From Catalimonadaceae bacterium JC749 (GTDB lineage Bacteria; Bacteroidota; Bacteroidia; Cytophagales; Cyclobacteriaceae): 64,000 nucleotides of DNA. The DNA lies in NCBI GenBank assembly GCA_021730635.1, contig JAJNNC010000005.1, positions 1 to 64,000 on the forward strand, read 5' to 3'. The notes beneath the pieces are model-generated. The model saw only the letters and a list, made by a program, of their open reading frames with translations, ran no database searches and was not told the DNA's origin. Below are positions 9,079-18,929 of the stretch, in pieces. The position numbers and the translations under genes were made by a program. Position 1 is the first letter of the stretch; each line of letters begins with the position of its first letter.

Positions 9079-11554
9079 AGAATGTGCTTTTCGCTCTCTC
9101 AGAAATATTAAAGTAGGGAATCCAAATGGCTGCGGCAATCAGACTTCTGCCTACCTCTCTGTAAGTCGCATTTTTATCGGAATCCTGTAATTGACCTGGT
9201 AGCCATTCTTCTATCAGGAGAATATCCAGCAGTGGCCCAAGAAAACTAATCAGATAATAGATGGTAATTAACCTGGGGGTACTGGTTCTTCGCTGATAAA
9301 ACACAAGGATCACCAGCAAGGTGAAGGCTAACAGTAAGAAGTTGTAGATAATTTCAGCACTCAGTATAAAAAATACATCTACTGATTGGTTTCCATGGGA
9401 GGAGAATAAATTTTGCCAGGTATGCTGGTTGAAATGTTGTGCATTGATAATTTCTCTCAACAGAAGAATGGGGGAAAGGGTCAGTCCGATAGCCGGTAAA
9501 ATAAGCCAACTACCTATCGATTTATTTTCTGCATAAATCCAGGCCTCCGGATCATAATTACGATATAGTTTGACAGCAAAAAAAATTCCCACGCCAAAGG
9601 CGATGGTAGCAATCATTATAGAAATCCAGCTTAATGTAAATCCTGATAAATTTTGGTTATAAGTCAGATAATAAGAAAGTTCATTTTGGATGTCTTCATG
9701 CTTGCTGAGCATTGCCGCCACAGAGTCTGCCGTAATATATTCTTTGCTCAATTGATAATAATGGGTAATAGAAACGGTTTTTCCATACCCCTGGATTCTA
9801 TTCTCATAAGCAAACCCATCGCCTACTATTCGTACGGTGCTTTCCCGTACGGGCCAATCCTGAGGAAGATCGACTTGTGTTGTTTGAGTGAAAGTATAAG
9901 GTTCTCCCATATAATAGGGCATCGCATGTTCTGTGGTTTTTGCATAGCCTATCTGTGATTCCAATACCAAAGGATACAATTCGCAATAAAGATAAGCTTG
10001 ATCTTTGGCCATTAGCCAGAAATTCTTCACCTGGTAGTATTCTTCTACAATAACCGTATTAGAACTATTTCTTTCATAGTCGTAGAACTTGATCTCATCG
10101 GCTAGGGCTACATCTGCATACAAATGGCTGTAGAAATTAAGATATTCTTTTTGGATAGATTCTCTTGAGGTAGTATTAAAATAGCTTCTGATCGCATCGG
10201 CTTTGCTGCCTTTATATTCTGTCCTGACCATCAGGGCAGCATCGCCTCCAATGGAATCCACAGTTATGAGTTCTTTGATAGCTACCGCAGTGGTGTTTTT
10301 TTCAGGAATAGTGAGTAGCTGGGCTTTACCTGGCTTTATCAGAAGTCCGCTTTGGTAATTGGGAAAAGCCATATCTTCAAGACTGCCTCCTTGATGAGAA
10401 AGGGTGGGATCTACAAAGTACTCTTTGCCCTGGTAGTTGAAATAGACGACACAATGATTAAAAGCAGTTGGGCTGGGCAGTTGGTTTCTAAGCTCTCCTT
10501 TTAGCTGGGTGTTGACCAAAAGGGGATAGGCAGCAATGTCTTCACTCTGTAGTAAGGCAACCAATAACAGAGATTTATCTTTGCAATCACCATAGCGCTG
10601 GCGGAATACTTTTAATGGTGGGTTGGGCTTATAGGCACCTATGCCTGATTCAAATCCTAAATATCGTACATCATCCTGCACCCATCTGATCATACGGGCA
10701 AGGGTGTTGTCTTTCAGATGAGTATCCTGCAAGGATTGTTTAATCTGTTCTAATTCTTTTGCTGAGTAGCGATACAAGGGAAGAGCCCAGTCGACAACTT
10801 CCTGCCAGTGATGAAAGGTGGATATAGAAACTCTCCGATGAGGATCAAACCAGGCTGGCACATTAGTGTCATAGAGCAGATAGTCAAGCGCTTTTACATC
10901 CCAAAGATATTCCTTGTACGCATCTACATGCCTGACAACCGGCTCAGGGGCCTCATGATACAATTTATACTGAATGTCATGGTCAGGATGGGTCAGTACT
11001 CTGTTGTAAATACGATTTACTGGTATAGGGTGCTGAAGATAATAAGTGGTTGCATAGTGACCTTTATGAATAGGATTGAATCCGATAAGAGAGTAAGAAT
11101 ACACAATAATATCATTTTCACGCACATCCGTAAGATTAATAACAGCGGATAAGGAGCCATCATATAGAGAGCGTTCCATGCTGGTTTCCCTTTGATAAGT
11201 ATGAATAGTGCTTTCTTTCAGTTTGTCTATAACTTTTGCATCTCTGATAATTTTGATTTCATGAAAGTATAATTGTTGATAGGCCGGATCCAAAGTGATA
11301 CTGATATCAGACATAGCTTGCACTCCTTCTGCATTCAGGACTTTGACCGCATAATGTCCGTAAACTGTTTGTAAGGGTACATGCTCCTGCAGATCAATGA
11401 GCAAATATTGGTAACTTCCATTGCCTTCCAAAATGTCCTGGTCTAAGGAAGTAATCGGATTGACCCAAACAGGCGTAGGAACTTTTTTGACGGGGTTTTT
11501 AGCGTTTGTATAATGAAAAAAAAGGGTTAAGCAAAGAAGAAGGGATATTCTCAT
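9050..11554 (-). CDS. DUF3857/transglutaminase-like membrane protein
   Basis: An 834-residue protein with a signal peptide (MRISLLLCLTLFFHYTNA). The first half matches DUF3857, a beta-rich domain common ahead of transglutaminase-like domains. A transglutaminase core follows at about 280-410, with the triad suggested by Cys in RYGDCKDKS, His in FNHCVVY, and Asp in VDPT. The C-terminal 200 residues contain about five membrane segments, including 'SWLILPAIGLTLSPILLL', which resembles DUF2569. The catalytic part should face the periplasm. These proteins are widespread in Bacteroidota and their substrate is unknown. It stands alone on the minus strand, with an AT-rich upstream region. Confidence 0.85.
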   Translation of the reverse strand: MRISLLLCLTLFFHYTNAKNPVKKVPTPVWVNPITSLDQDILEGNGSYQYLLIDLQEHVPLQTVYGHYAVKVLNAEGVQAMSDISITLDPAYQQLYFHEIKIIRDAKVIDKLKESTIHTYQRETSMERSLYDGSLSAVINLTDVRENDIIVYSYSLIGFNPIHKGHYATTYYLQHPIPVNRIYNRVLTHPDHDIQYKLYHEAPEPVVRHVDAYKEYLWDVKALDYLLYDTNVPAWFDPHRRVSISTFHHWQEVVDWALPLYRYSAKELEQIKQSLQDTHLKDNTLARMIRWVQDDVRYLGFESGIGAYKPNPPLKVFRQRYGDCKDKSLLLVALLQSEDIAAYPLLVNTQLKGELRNQLPSPTAFNHCVVYFNYQGKEYFVDPTLSHQGGSLEDMAFPNYQSGLLIKPGKAQLLTIPEKNTTAVAIKELITVDSIGGDAALMVRTEYKGSKADAIRSYFNTTSRESIQKEYLNFYSHLYADVALADEIKFYDYERNSSNTVIVEEYYQVKNFWLMAKDQAYLYCELYPLVLESQIGYAKTTEHAMPYYMGEPYTFTQTTQVDLPQDWPVRESTVRIVGDGFAYENRIQGYGKTVSITHYYQLSKEYITADSVAAMLSKHEDIQNELSYYLTYNQNLSGFTLSWISIMIATIAFGVGIFFAVKLYRNYDPEAWIYAENKSIGSWLILPAIGLTLSPILLLREIINAQHFNQHTWQNLFSSHGNQSVDVFFILSAEIIYNFLLLAFTLLVILVFYQRRTSTPRLITIYYLISFLGPLLDILLIEEWLPGQLQDSDKNATYREVGRSLIAAAIWIPYFNISERAKSTFCKRIKSSAH

Positions 11555-12279
11555 AAATAAACTTTTTCATAAAAATATATAATTAATTAAATAAATAAAA
11601 ATAAAATAAAATATTGCAAATTTATATTATCAAATAATTTATTACTAAACTCATGAAAAGTTGCGTTTATAAAATGCATGCCATGAAACCAAAAGCTGGT
11701 GGATTTTATTAAAGGGGACACTGAATCCCAGACAGTGCCAGAATTCTGGTGATGAATATCTCAAAACAACAGCCATCTATCCTCATCTACTCAGAAAAAA
11801 AGACCCTCCTATACACGAAGCGGTAAACAAATAGTGCTCACCGCTACAGTAGAGACAGTAAGGGCTTTGCACCCATCGCTAGTATGACGACAAATATGAA
11901 TTTGAACGCCATTCAAACCTTCTCTGGTACATTCCTGAAGAAAGCAGTAAGTTTTTTCATTGTAAATTTTTCATTACTTTCGGGTGCGTACCCGTTCATG
12001 CCTATTTTTTCCTGATGGTTTGAGTCTTACGCCCGCACATAGAGGTGCATACAAAAAACTACCATGCATTTCTCAGTAGGCATAGTCTGAGAGAATCATC
12101 AAAAAACAGGATATTTCCAAACGCTGAAATCTGACGGGTTTCTTGTGGCCGGGTGTATGCTTACTGCAGGAGGTTGTTTCTCATCGGGAATACTCCGTAT
12201 AATAATTTTTTAATCATAACTTTAAGGATCTAAATCTTCATTAACCATAAACACTATTTCCAACCAAGTCTACCTAATC
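11555..12279. other. Long intergenic region upstream of the catabolic cluster
   Basis: A 725-bp gap. Positions 11560-11645 are very AT-rich (repeated TAAATAAA patterns) and likely hold the promoter of the minus-strand gene. A recombinase remnant lies at 11691-11834. The rest shows no open frame of note. The last 80 bp (TTTTTTAATCATAAC, and so on) are probably the leader of the plus-strand cluster. I found no clear TAnnTTTG promoter. Confidence 0.5.
11691..11834 (+). pseudogene. Decayed tyrosine-recombinase C-terminal fragment
   Basis: A 47-codon open stretch ends at TAG 11832-11834. It reads LKGTLNPRQCQNSGDEYLKT then TAIYPHL, closely resembling the end of tyrosine recombinases, where 'LLGHxSLKTTxIYTHV' carries the catalytic Tyr. 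The helix before it has lost the usual 'IQELLGH' residues, and there is no start codon or upstream catalytic domain. It is best read as the rotted tail of an integrase, a trace of a former mobile element. Confidence 0.4.
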
Positions 12280-13614
12280 ATGCAAGACACAATAAAAAGA
12301 AGAGATTTTATCAAACAGGCTGCCGCGAGCAGTATGGGCCTCGGGCTGATGGGAGCAAGCGCTCCCGCTATCCTGAAGAGTGGTTCGCCCAATGAGAATA
12401 TCGTCGTAGCGATCATGGGCACCAATAGCCGGGGAGCGGCGCTCGCACAAGGTTTTTCAAGGCTGGCTGGGGCGGAAGTAGCCTACATCTGTGATGTAGA
12501 CGAACAGGCCATCACCAAGGGGGTGAAGGCTACCAAAGAAGGAGGGCAGAAAAAGGTACCCAAAGGAATCAAGGACTTTCGTCAGGCACTGGATGACAAA
12601 TCCGTCAATGCCCTGGTCATTGCAGCGCCCGACCATTGGCACGCACCGGCAGCCCTTATGGCCCTGCAGGCTGGCAAACATGTGTATGTAGAAAAACCAT
12701 GCAGTCATAATCCTCGCGAAGGAGAGCTGTTGGTAGAAGCGGCCGGTCATACGAAGCTGGTCGTACAAATGGGTAACCAGCGCAGATCCTGGCCCAATGT
12801 GGTGGAGGCCATGCAGCAGTTGAAAGAAGGTGCCATTGGGCGTCCATATCTGGCCAGGGCCTGGTATGCGAATACGCGTACTTCCATAGGAAAGGGAAAG
12901 AAAGTATCTGTCCCCTCAGGGTTGGATTATGATTTGTGGCAGGGGCCGGCCCCTCGTAAACCTTACCAGGATAATATCATTCACTATAACTGGCATTGGT
13001 TCTGGCACTGGGGTACCGGTGAACTGCTCAACAATGGTACCCACTTTATAGATCTCTGCCGTTGGGGATTGGGCGTCGATTATCCCGTCAGGGTAAGTTC
13101 AGGCGGTGGCCGATATGCCTATAACGATGACTGGGAAACACCTGATACGCAACTGACGCACTATGACTTTGATAATGAAACTTCTATTGCCTGGGAAGGT
13201 AGAAGCTGCAACGGTCATCCCCTGGAAGGAATGTCGGCCAGTGCTTCTTTCTACGGAGAAAAAGGTACGCTGGTCATAGAAGGCAATGGGTATACTATTT
13301 ATGATAACAAGAACCGGGAGATCAAAAAGGTAGCGGAGCGAAAAGTAAATACAACGGATACAAGCGGTCCGGGCTTTGATCTGGATGCAGACCATCTGGC
13401 TAATTTCACAGCGGCGATACGGACGGGCAAGCAGCCTGTTTCTTTCATTGAAGATGCGAATAAAAGTGTGCATCTGTGTCACCTGGGCAATATTGCCTAC
13501 CGAACACAAAAGGTGCTCCATTGTGATCCGAAAAATGGTAGAATCATGGGCGATGAAGAAGCGATGGCCCTCTGGGGTAGAGAATATGAACCAGGTTGGG
13601 AGCCTCAGGTTTGA
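12280..13614 (+). CDS. Tat-exported Gfo/Idh/MocA family oxidoreductase
   Basis: A 444-residue protein with a twin-arginine leader (KRRDFIKQAAASSMGLGLMG), so it should be exported folded, with cofactor bound, to the periplasm. A Rossmann NAD(P)-binding domain follows (GTNSRGAALAQGF), with the family signature EKPCSHNPREGE at about 133-144. The C-terminal domain carries the residues around 'HWFWHWGTGELLNNGTHFID' typical of the Bacteroidota subgroup related to GH109-type glycosidases. It may oxidise or epimerise a sugar, or use a transient NAD redox step to break a glycosidic bond; sequence alone does not decide. It is the first gene of the co-directional cluster, 34 bp before a second member of the family. 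Confidence 0.87.
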   Translation: MQDTIKRRDFIKQAAASSMGLGLMGASAPAILKSGSPNENIVVAIMGTNSRGAALAQGFSRLAGAEVAYICDVDEQAITKGVKATKEGGQKKVPKGIKDFRQALDDKSVNALVIAAPDHWHAPAALMALQAGKHVYVEKPCSHNPREGELLVEAAGHTKLVVQMGNQRRSWPNVVEAMQQLKEGAIGRPYLARAWYANTRTSIGKGKKVSVPSGLDYDLWQGPAPRKPYQDNIIHYNWHWFWHWGTGELLNNGTHFIDLCRWGLGVDYPVRVSSGGGRYAYNDDWETPDTQLTHYDFDNETSIAWEGRSCNGHPLEGMSASASFYGEKGTLVIEGNGYTIYDNKNREIKKVAERKVNTTDTSGPGFDLDADHLANFTAAIRTGKQPVSFIEDANKSVHLCHLGNIAYRTQKVLHCDPKNGRIMGDEEAMALWGREYEPGWEPQV

Positions 13615-13648
13615 GGAAGCCTGACACCTGTTGAACCAAAACAATAGT

Positions 13649-14692
13649 ATGAAAGAAAACTTTAACCGACGCCAGTTTTTGAAAACATCAGCCGCAGCGG
13701 GCATGGGGATCAGCCTGAGCCCTGGTACTTTTCTGGCTCATAAAAATCAGAAGGCAGTAAAAGAATTGAAAGCGGGAATCATCGGGCTGGATACCTCTCA
13801 TAGTATCGCCTTCACCCAGCTATTGAATGACCCTGATGCTGCGGCAGACCTGGCCGGTGTTCGCGTGGTTGCCGCTTACCCGAAAGGCAGTGAAGACATA
13901 GAGAGTAGTGTTTCTCGTATCCCTGGCTATACAGAAGAAATCAGACAGTGGGATGTAGAGATTGTTGGCTCTATTGAAGAATTGTTAGACAAGGTAGACG
14001 TGGTGTTGCTGGAAACCAACGATGGCCGGAGTCATCTGGAGCAAGCCATGCCGGTGTTTAAAGCAGGAAAACCGGTGTTCATCGATAAACCCATCGCAGC
14101 TTCACTTTCGGAGGCGATTGCTCTTTTTGAAAGGGCCAGGCAGTACAAAGTGCCTATGTTCTCCGCTTCCTCCCTTCGTTATATGGAAAGTGCGCAGGCC
14201 ACACGGCAGGGTAAAACCGTGGGGAAGGTTCTGGGGGCAGAGGCCTATAGTCCTGCCCATCTGGAAAAGACACACCCCGACCTGTTTTGGTATGGCGTAC
14301 ATGGCGTGGAAACTCTTTTTACGGTCATGGGTACCGGCTGTCGGCAGGTGAGCCGTACCCAAACCAAAGATACAGAATTGGTAGTAGGAACCTGGGAGGA
14401 TGGGCGGATCGGCACCTTTCGGGGCTTGCGGTCTGGGAAGGCCGACTATGGAGGCACGGCTTTTGGGGAGGAGGGCATCACCACGCTGGGTCCTTATGGG
14501 GGCTACCGGCCCCTATTGGTACAAATCGTCCGGTTTTTTCAAACAGGAAAGGCCCCGGTAGCCCCTGAAGAAACGCTGGAGATTTTTGCTTTCATGGAAG
14601 CTGCCGATGAAAGTAAGCGCCAGGGCGGGAAAGCGGTCAGCCTGGAGGATGTCATGGTAAAAGCCAGAGAAACGCATGCTACCCATAAATAA
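13649..14692 (+). CDS. Tat-exported Gfo/Idh/MocA family protein (second copy)
   Basis: A 347-residue paralogue with its own Tat leader (NRRQFLKTSAAAGMGISLS). I place the start at the ATG 13649; a TTG at 13631 gives six more residues. The Rossmann part is atypical: 'AGIIGLDTSHSIAFTQLL' replaces the usual GxGxxG. The family signature is FIDKPIAASL, close to the usual EKP with Asp in place of Glu. It is shorter than its neighbour and belongs to another subgroup. It may act with the upstream protein on the same sugar in the periplasm (inference). Confidence 0.82.
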   Translation: MKENFNRRQFLKTSAAAGMGISLSPGTFLAHKNQKAVKELKAGIIGLDTSHSIAFTQLLNDPDAAADLAGVRVVAAYPKGSEDIESSVSRIPGYTEEIRQWDVEIVGSIEELLDKVDVVLLETNDGRSHLEQAMPVFKAGKPVFIDKPIAASLSEAIALFERARQYKVPMFSASSLRYMESAQATRQGKTVGKVLGAEAYSPAHLEKTHPDLFWYGVHGVETLFTVMGTGCRQVSRTQTKDTELVVGTWEDGRIGTFRGLRSGKADYGGTAFGEEGITTLGPYGGYRPLLVQIVRFFQTGKAPVAPEETLEIFAFMEAADESKRQGGKAVSLEDVMVKARETHATHK

Positions 14693-14884
14693 ATGAGCGA
14701 AAGTTTTCCAAGGCGTTTGCCTGAAAAATTTAATAAAGGCTTATCAACTCAGGGAGTGACCATCAGCAGGATATAGATCCGGGCGTATGGGTTGTAAAGA
14801 CCATGAAAACAAAAAAACAGATTGACACTGGTGAATAGCCTGAGGAAGTGTCAACTGACCGGTTTTTCACACATATTTTAAGTT

Positions 14885-16186
14885 ATGACTGATCATACTA
14901 CAACCATACAGGTGGTTCAGACGGATTCTTACTTTGAACGGGAAAAGCTGATCCGGCCTTTCGGCTTCAAAGGGGGATACCTCACAGAACTGTGGCAAAC
15001 CGTGGCCCAGATGGAAGCTGCTTCAGGGAAGAGTGCGGTAGGTCTTGCCACACAGAGTGTGCTCTATGGTGATGCAGATCTGTTTGCCGCACATACAGAA
15101 TCTGGTGGCAATGCGCTGATGTATGCCCTCACCGACAAGGCACTGCAATTGGTAAAAAAGACACCCTTTTCAACTCCTGTGGACTTGCTGGACAAAATAC
15201 TGCCCTCCGTAATGGCAGCAGGAAAAATAATGACAGGAAAGCAGGATCTGAACCCCAATTTTATCTACAATGCCCTGGTCAGCCTGGATAATGCTGCCTG
15301 GTTATTGTATGCTGCCGAGCGTCAGCTGCAGGATTTTGAAACCATGCTGCCCCAACCTTACCAACAGGCACTGTCTTACCGCAATGATAAAATCGCCGTG
15401 ATGTATCAGGTCCCTTATGGAATGCCTGTGGAAGAAATCAGGCAGGCGGCACAGCAAGGCTATTTTGTCATAAAAATCAAAACAGGCCAGCCCGGAACAC
15501 AGCCGGAAATGTTGCAAAAAGATATGGACAGACTCACTGAAATCCATCGTGCGCTTCAGGATATGCGTACCCCTCAGACCCAGGACGGGAAGCTGTTCTA
15601 TACGCTGGATGCCAATGGCCGGTATGAGAAAAAAGAAACCCTGCTGCGCTTTCTAGACCATGCCAAAAAAATAGGGGCTATGAACCAGCTCTTACTGGCT
15701 GAAGAACCTTTTCCTGAAGAGAATGAAGAATCTGTGGCTGATGTAGGCATACGGGTAGCGGGTGATGAAAGTATTACTGACGAAAAAGCCGCGCTGCGGC
15801 GTCTGGAACAAGGTTATAGTGCGTTTGTCCTGAAAGGTATTGCCAAGACTTTGAGCCTTTCTCTGAAGATAGCCAGGCTGGCCCATGAAAGAAACGTACC
15901 CTGCCTGTGTGCTGATCTGACAGTAAATCCTATACTGGTCAACTGGCATCAGAACCTGGCCGCAAGGCTGCCCCCTTTCCCTGGGCTTGGTATGGGTATG
16001 ATGGAGACAAACGGAGATATGAATTATCGCAACTGGCCAACAATGATACAATATAACCCGGCGGGTGATGCTTCCTGGATGCGGGCCAGTAAGGGTGTTT
16101 TCGACTTACAGCAAGACTTTTATCAGCGTAGCGGTGGTATCTTTGAACCTTCCGCGCACTATCAGGCCATGTTTAACAGATCTTAA
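14885..16186 (+). CDS. Enolase-superfamily (mandelate racemase-like) protein
   Basis: A 433-residue cytoplasmic protein. The barrel domain keeps superfamily hallmarks: KIK at 197-199, the metal-ligand strand ends LDANGRY (Asp242), LAEEPFPEE (Glu273/274) and VAGDESITDE (Asp294/Glu295), and a later LKGIAKT strand (Lys317/Lys321). Members abstract a proton alpha to a carboxylate; in sugar catabolism they are usually aldonate dehydratases or cycloisomerases. The N-terminal cap is longer than usual and not closely recognisable. In this cluster a sugar-acid dehydratase feeding the DapA-family protein is plausible but unproven. The stop lies one base before the next start. Confidence 0.85.
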   Translation: MTDHTTTIQVVQTDSYFEREKLIRPFGFKGGYLTELWQTVAQMEAASGKSAVGLATQSVLYGDADLFAAHTESGGNALMYALTDKALQLVKKTPFSTPVDLLDKILPSVMAAGKIMTGKQDLNPNFIYNALVSLDNAAWLLYAAERQLQDFETMLPQPYQQALSYRNDKIAVMYQVPYGMPVEEIRQAAQQGYFVIKIKTGQPGTQPEMLQKDMDRLTEIHRALQDMRTPQTQDGKLFYTLDANGRYEKKETLLRFLDHAKKIGAMNQLLLAEEPFPEENEESVADVGIRVAGDESITDEKAALRRLEQGYSAFVLKGIAKTLSLSLKIARLAHERNVPCLCADLTVNPILVNWHQNLAARLPPFPGLGMGMMETNGDMNYRNWPTMIQYNPAGDASWMRASKGVFDLQQDFYQRSGGIFEPSAHYQAMFNRS

Positions 16187-16187
16187 G

Positions 16188-17366
16188 ATGATGCTTCCTC
16201 AAAAAAAGCTGCTTTTGCTGTTGACTACCCTGCTGTTTGCTTTTCTCATGTCTTCTGTGCCTGTCGATGAAAACCCTTCCGTGACCATCCGGTTGCAAGC
16301 CATCCCCGGCCTTCAATACGATCAGGTACGGTTTAGTGTCAAGCCAGGCACAACGGTTGAGCTTATTTTGACCAATGCGGATGATATGAGCCATAACCTG
16401 CTCATCACCGAGCCAGGTGCTCGTGAGGAGGTGGTTTTATCCGCGCTACAATTAGGAGAGGCCGGGCCTACAGCAGATTTTATCCCCGATATTCCCCAGG
16501 TACTGTGGAGCATCCCGGTACTTTCTCCCGGAGAAACGAAATCGGTGACCTTCACGGCTCCCCAGACCCTTGGCATTTACCCTTACGTGTGTACCTACCC
16601 CGGGCATGGTGCCGTCATGTACGGAGCCATGTATGTAACGGAAGAAGCTCTGCCTGCTCTGGCTGAGGATCCTAATATTCCTTCAGCCCGGCGCGTGGAT
16701 AGGATGCAGGCCGGAGATAGCCTACAGGCAGGGCCGCATCAGACACCCAAACAATGGCATCCTTATGAACCGGTCCCTCCCTATTGGTATCGTGTTTTTA
16801 TTCCGGGGGCCAGTCCTGCCGCTATGGCCGTTTGTTTACCGGATAGTGTTTCTTATTGCTGGGATGCCGGTACCTGCCGTTTGCGCTTTGCCTGGCAGGG
16901 TGGCTTCGTGGATAATTCGCAACTCTGGAAAGGGAAAGGCGACGTGTCATCCATCATATTAGGAACAATCTTCTTTCGGGATAAAACAGACTATCCTCTT
17001 CGGACCGGCACGCCCGACCATATACCTGTCGTAGCTTTTAAAGGGTTCCGGCTCATCGACCGGTATCCGGAGTTTCATTATACCCTGGATGGTATGGATG
17101 TGTACGAACTGATAAAGCCCGGAAAAAAAACGGATGGCACAGCGCACGCAAGCCAAGGGCACGTCAGCCCGGGGCGCGTTAGCCTGACCCGTACTTTTCG
17201 GATGCCCCAGGCGAACCAAACGCTGTGGTTTGCTTTTCATCCCGACGACGGCGTGGATTATCAGGCATCTGCCGGTGTCTGGAAAGAAGGCCTGTTAAAA
17301 CTTTCCCCCCAGGAGGCCCGTCAGTTTACGATTCATATGACCCCAAAAGAAGGAGTGAAGCTGTGA
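16188..17366 (+). CDS. Exported cupredoxin (plastocyanin/azurin-like) protein with extra domain
   Basis: A 392-residue protein. The ATG at 16188 (one base after the previous stop) gives a signal peptide (QKKLLLLLTTLLFAFLMSS). Residues about 30-150 form a cupredoxin fold with a complete type 1 copper site: His69 in DMSHNLL, Cys135 and His140 in YVCTYPGH, and Met144. The second half (with WDAGTCRLRFAWQGGF) matches a domain found beside heme-binding or sorbosone-dehydrogenase-like proteins in Planctomycetes and Bacteroidota; I know no assigned activity. The next gene overlaps its stop, and it may pass electrons from that protein (inference). Confidence 0.83.
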   Translation: MMLPQKKLLLLLTTLLFAFLMSSVPVDENPSVTIRLQAIPGLQYDQVRFSVKPGTTVELILTNADDMSHNLLITEPGAREEVVLSALQLGEAGPTADFIPDIPQVLWSIPVLSPGETKSVTFTAPQTLGIYPYVCTYPGHGAVMYGAMYVTEEALPALAEDPNIPSARRVDRMQAGDSLQAGPHQTPKQWHPYEPVPPYWYRVFIPGASPAAMAVCLPDSVSYCWDAGTCRLRFAWQGGFVDNSQLWKGKGDVSSIILGTIFFRDKTDYPLRTGTPDHIPVVAFKGFRLIDRYPEFHYTLDGMDVYELIKPGKKTDGTAHASQGHVSPGRVSLTRTFRMPQANQTLWFAFHPDDGVDYQASAGVWKEGLLKLSPQEARQFTIHMTPKEGVKL

Positions 17367-18841
17367 AAAGAACATGCTTATTCCTGTTCGCGGCCGTTAT
17401 GGCCGTAGGTTGTGTCACCGATCCTGATCAGCCTGCTTCCGACGTGTCCTATCGGGTGGAGGCGATCCCCATGCCCGAAGGGCTGAGCAGTGAAACGGGC
17501 GCTATCGCGTTTTTTCCGGACGGGCGTCTGGCAGCCTGTTTTCATCGGGGGGAGGTCATGTTTTATGATCCTGAAACCAAAGTATGGTCCTTATTTGCGG
17601 AAGGCTTTCATGACCCCCTGGGCATCCTGGTCATCAGCCCGTCGGAACTGCTGGTGATGCAGCGGCCGGAGCTAACCCGGGTGAAGGATACGGATGGCGA
17701 CGGACAGGCCGACTTGTATGAAACAGTCACCGACGATTTTGGCATCTCAGGCAATTATCATGAATTTAATTACGGACCCATACAAGACCAGGCGCAAAAT
17801 CTGTTTATTGCCCTGAATACTGCCTCTCCCAATGGAGATGTGCGGGAAGAAGTGCGTGGCAGACTGGATCATAGAGGGCGTGCGCCCCGTCAGATGTTTG
17901 CAGCCGTACCCTACCGGGGGTGGATTATGAAACTGACACCTTCCGGCACCTTATGGCCTTATGCCTGTGGTTTTCGTTCCCCTAACGGACTGGCCTTCGA
18001 TGCGGAAGGACATATGTTTGTCACCGATAACCAGGGCGACTGGATTGGGACCAGCCCTTTGTATCATGTGCAGGAAGGTAAATTCTATGGTCACCCGGCC
18101 AGTTTACTCTGGCAGGAAGGCTGGGATCGGGGCAATCCTGCTGAGCTGCCCGTGGCAGCCCTGGATAGTATGCGAACAAAAGCCGCGGTGCTGTTTCCTC
18201 ACGGTATCATGGCCAATTCAATAACCCAGCCTGCGCTTGACCATACCCAGGGAAAATTCGGTCCTTTTGCCGGTCAGTTTTTTATAGGAGAAATGAACCA
18301 GGGGCGCATTGTGCGTGTGATGTTGGAGCAGGTCAATGGTGAATTTCAGGGGGCTTGCATCCCCTTTTATGATGAAAAAGGTTTACGCAAGGGTAATAAC
18401 CGGCTGGCTTTTGCTCCCGATGGTAGTTTATGGGTCGGGCAGAATGATCATGGCTGGGCCGGCGACCGGGGTATCCAAAGGATAGTGTATACCGGCAAAC
18501 CTCCTATGGATGTGTACACCATGAAGCTGACCCCAGAAGGGTTCGAGCTCACCTTCACACAGCCCCTGGATCTTTCGACAGCCAGCGATACAAGCCATTA
18601 TCAATTCCGCCACTACTATTATGAATATCATCAGGAATATGGCTCTGAGCAGTTTGACATACAACGCAGGCCGGTTACCCAGGTCTCTGTAGCGGCAGAC
18701 CAAAAAAAAGTATCCCTCACCCTGGATACGATGAAGGCGGGATATATTTATGAGTTAACTTTAGGAGACATACGTTCGGCGGAAGGTGATACCTTGGCGA
18801 ATAAGCTGGTTTGTTATACCCTTAACCAGTTGAAAAAATAA
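17363..18841 (+). CDS. NHL/sorbosone-dehydrogenase-like lipoprotein
   Basis: A 492-residue protein. The start is the GTG at 17363, overlapping the upstream stop as GTGA, with AAGGAG about 8 bases ahead. This gives a lipoprotein signal ending in AVMAVGC (Cys17); the frame is open to 17225 but that part overlaps the cupredoxin gene. The mature part is a beta-propeller like glucose/sorbosone dehydrogenases and the DUF7133 group: a DTDGDGQADLYET calcium-like loop, 'GISGNYHEFNYGP', 'CGFRSPNGLAFD' and 'VTDNQGDW'. Relatives are often fused to cytochrome c, but no CxxCH is present here. The neighbouring cupredoxin may be its electron acceptor. Substrate unknown, probably a sugar or alcohol. Confidence 0.82.
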   Translation: MKRTCLFLFAAVMAVGCVTDPDQPASDVSYRVEAIPMPEGLSSETGAIAFFPDGRLAACFHRGEVMFYDPETKVWSLFAEGFHDPLGILVISPSELLVMQRPELTRVKDTDGDGQADLYETVTDDFGISGNYHEFNYGPIQDQAQNLFIALNTASPNGDVREEVRGRLDHRGRAPRQMFAAVPYRGWIMKLTPSGTLWPYACGFRSPNGLAFDAEGHMFVTDNQGDWIGTSPLYHVQEGKFYGHPASLLWQEGWDRGNPAELPVAALDSMRTKAAVLFPHGIMANSITQPALDHTQGKFGPFAGQFFIGEMNQGRIVRVMLEQVNGEFQGACIPFYDEKGLRKGNNRLAFAPDGSLWVGQNDHGWAGDRGIQRIVYTGKPPMDVYTMKLTPEGFELTFTQPLDLSTASDTSHYQFRHYYYEYHQEYGSEQFDIQRRPVTQVSVAADQKKVSLTLDTMKAGYIYELTLGDIRSAEGDTLANKLVCYTLNQLKK

Positions 18842-18929
18842 AGGCTGACAGCTAAACATGCAGCACTTATGGACAAGAACAACATGCTATTTTGATTGTC
18901 AACACGCACTAAACTACTTTTACCTGGTA

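Noticed and set aside
13099-13704. 201-residue open frame on the minus strand
   Set aside because: It lies across two well-supported Gfo/Idh/MocA genes and shows no domain.
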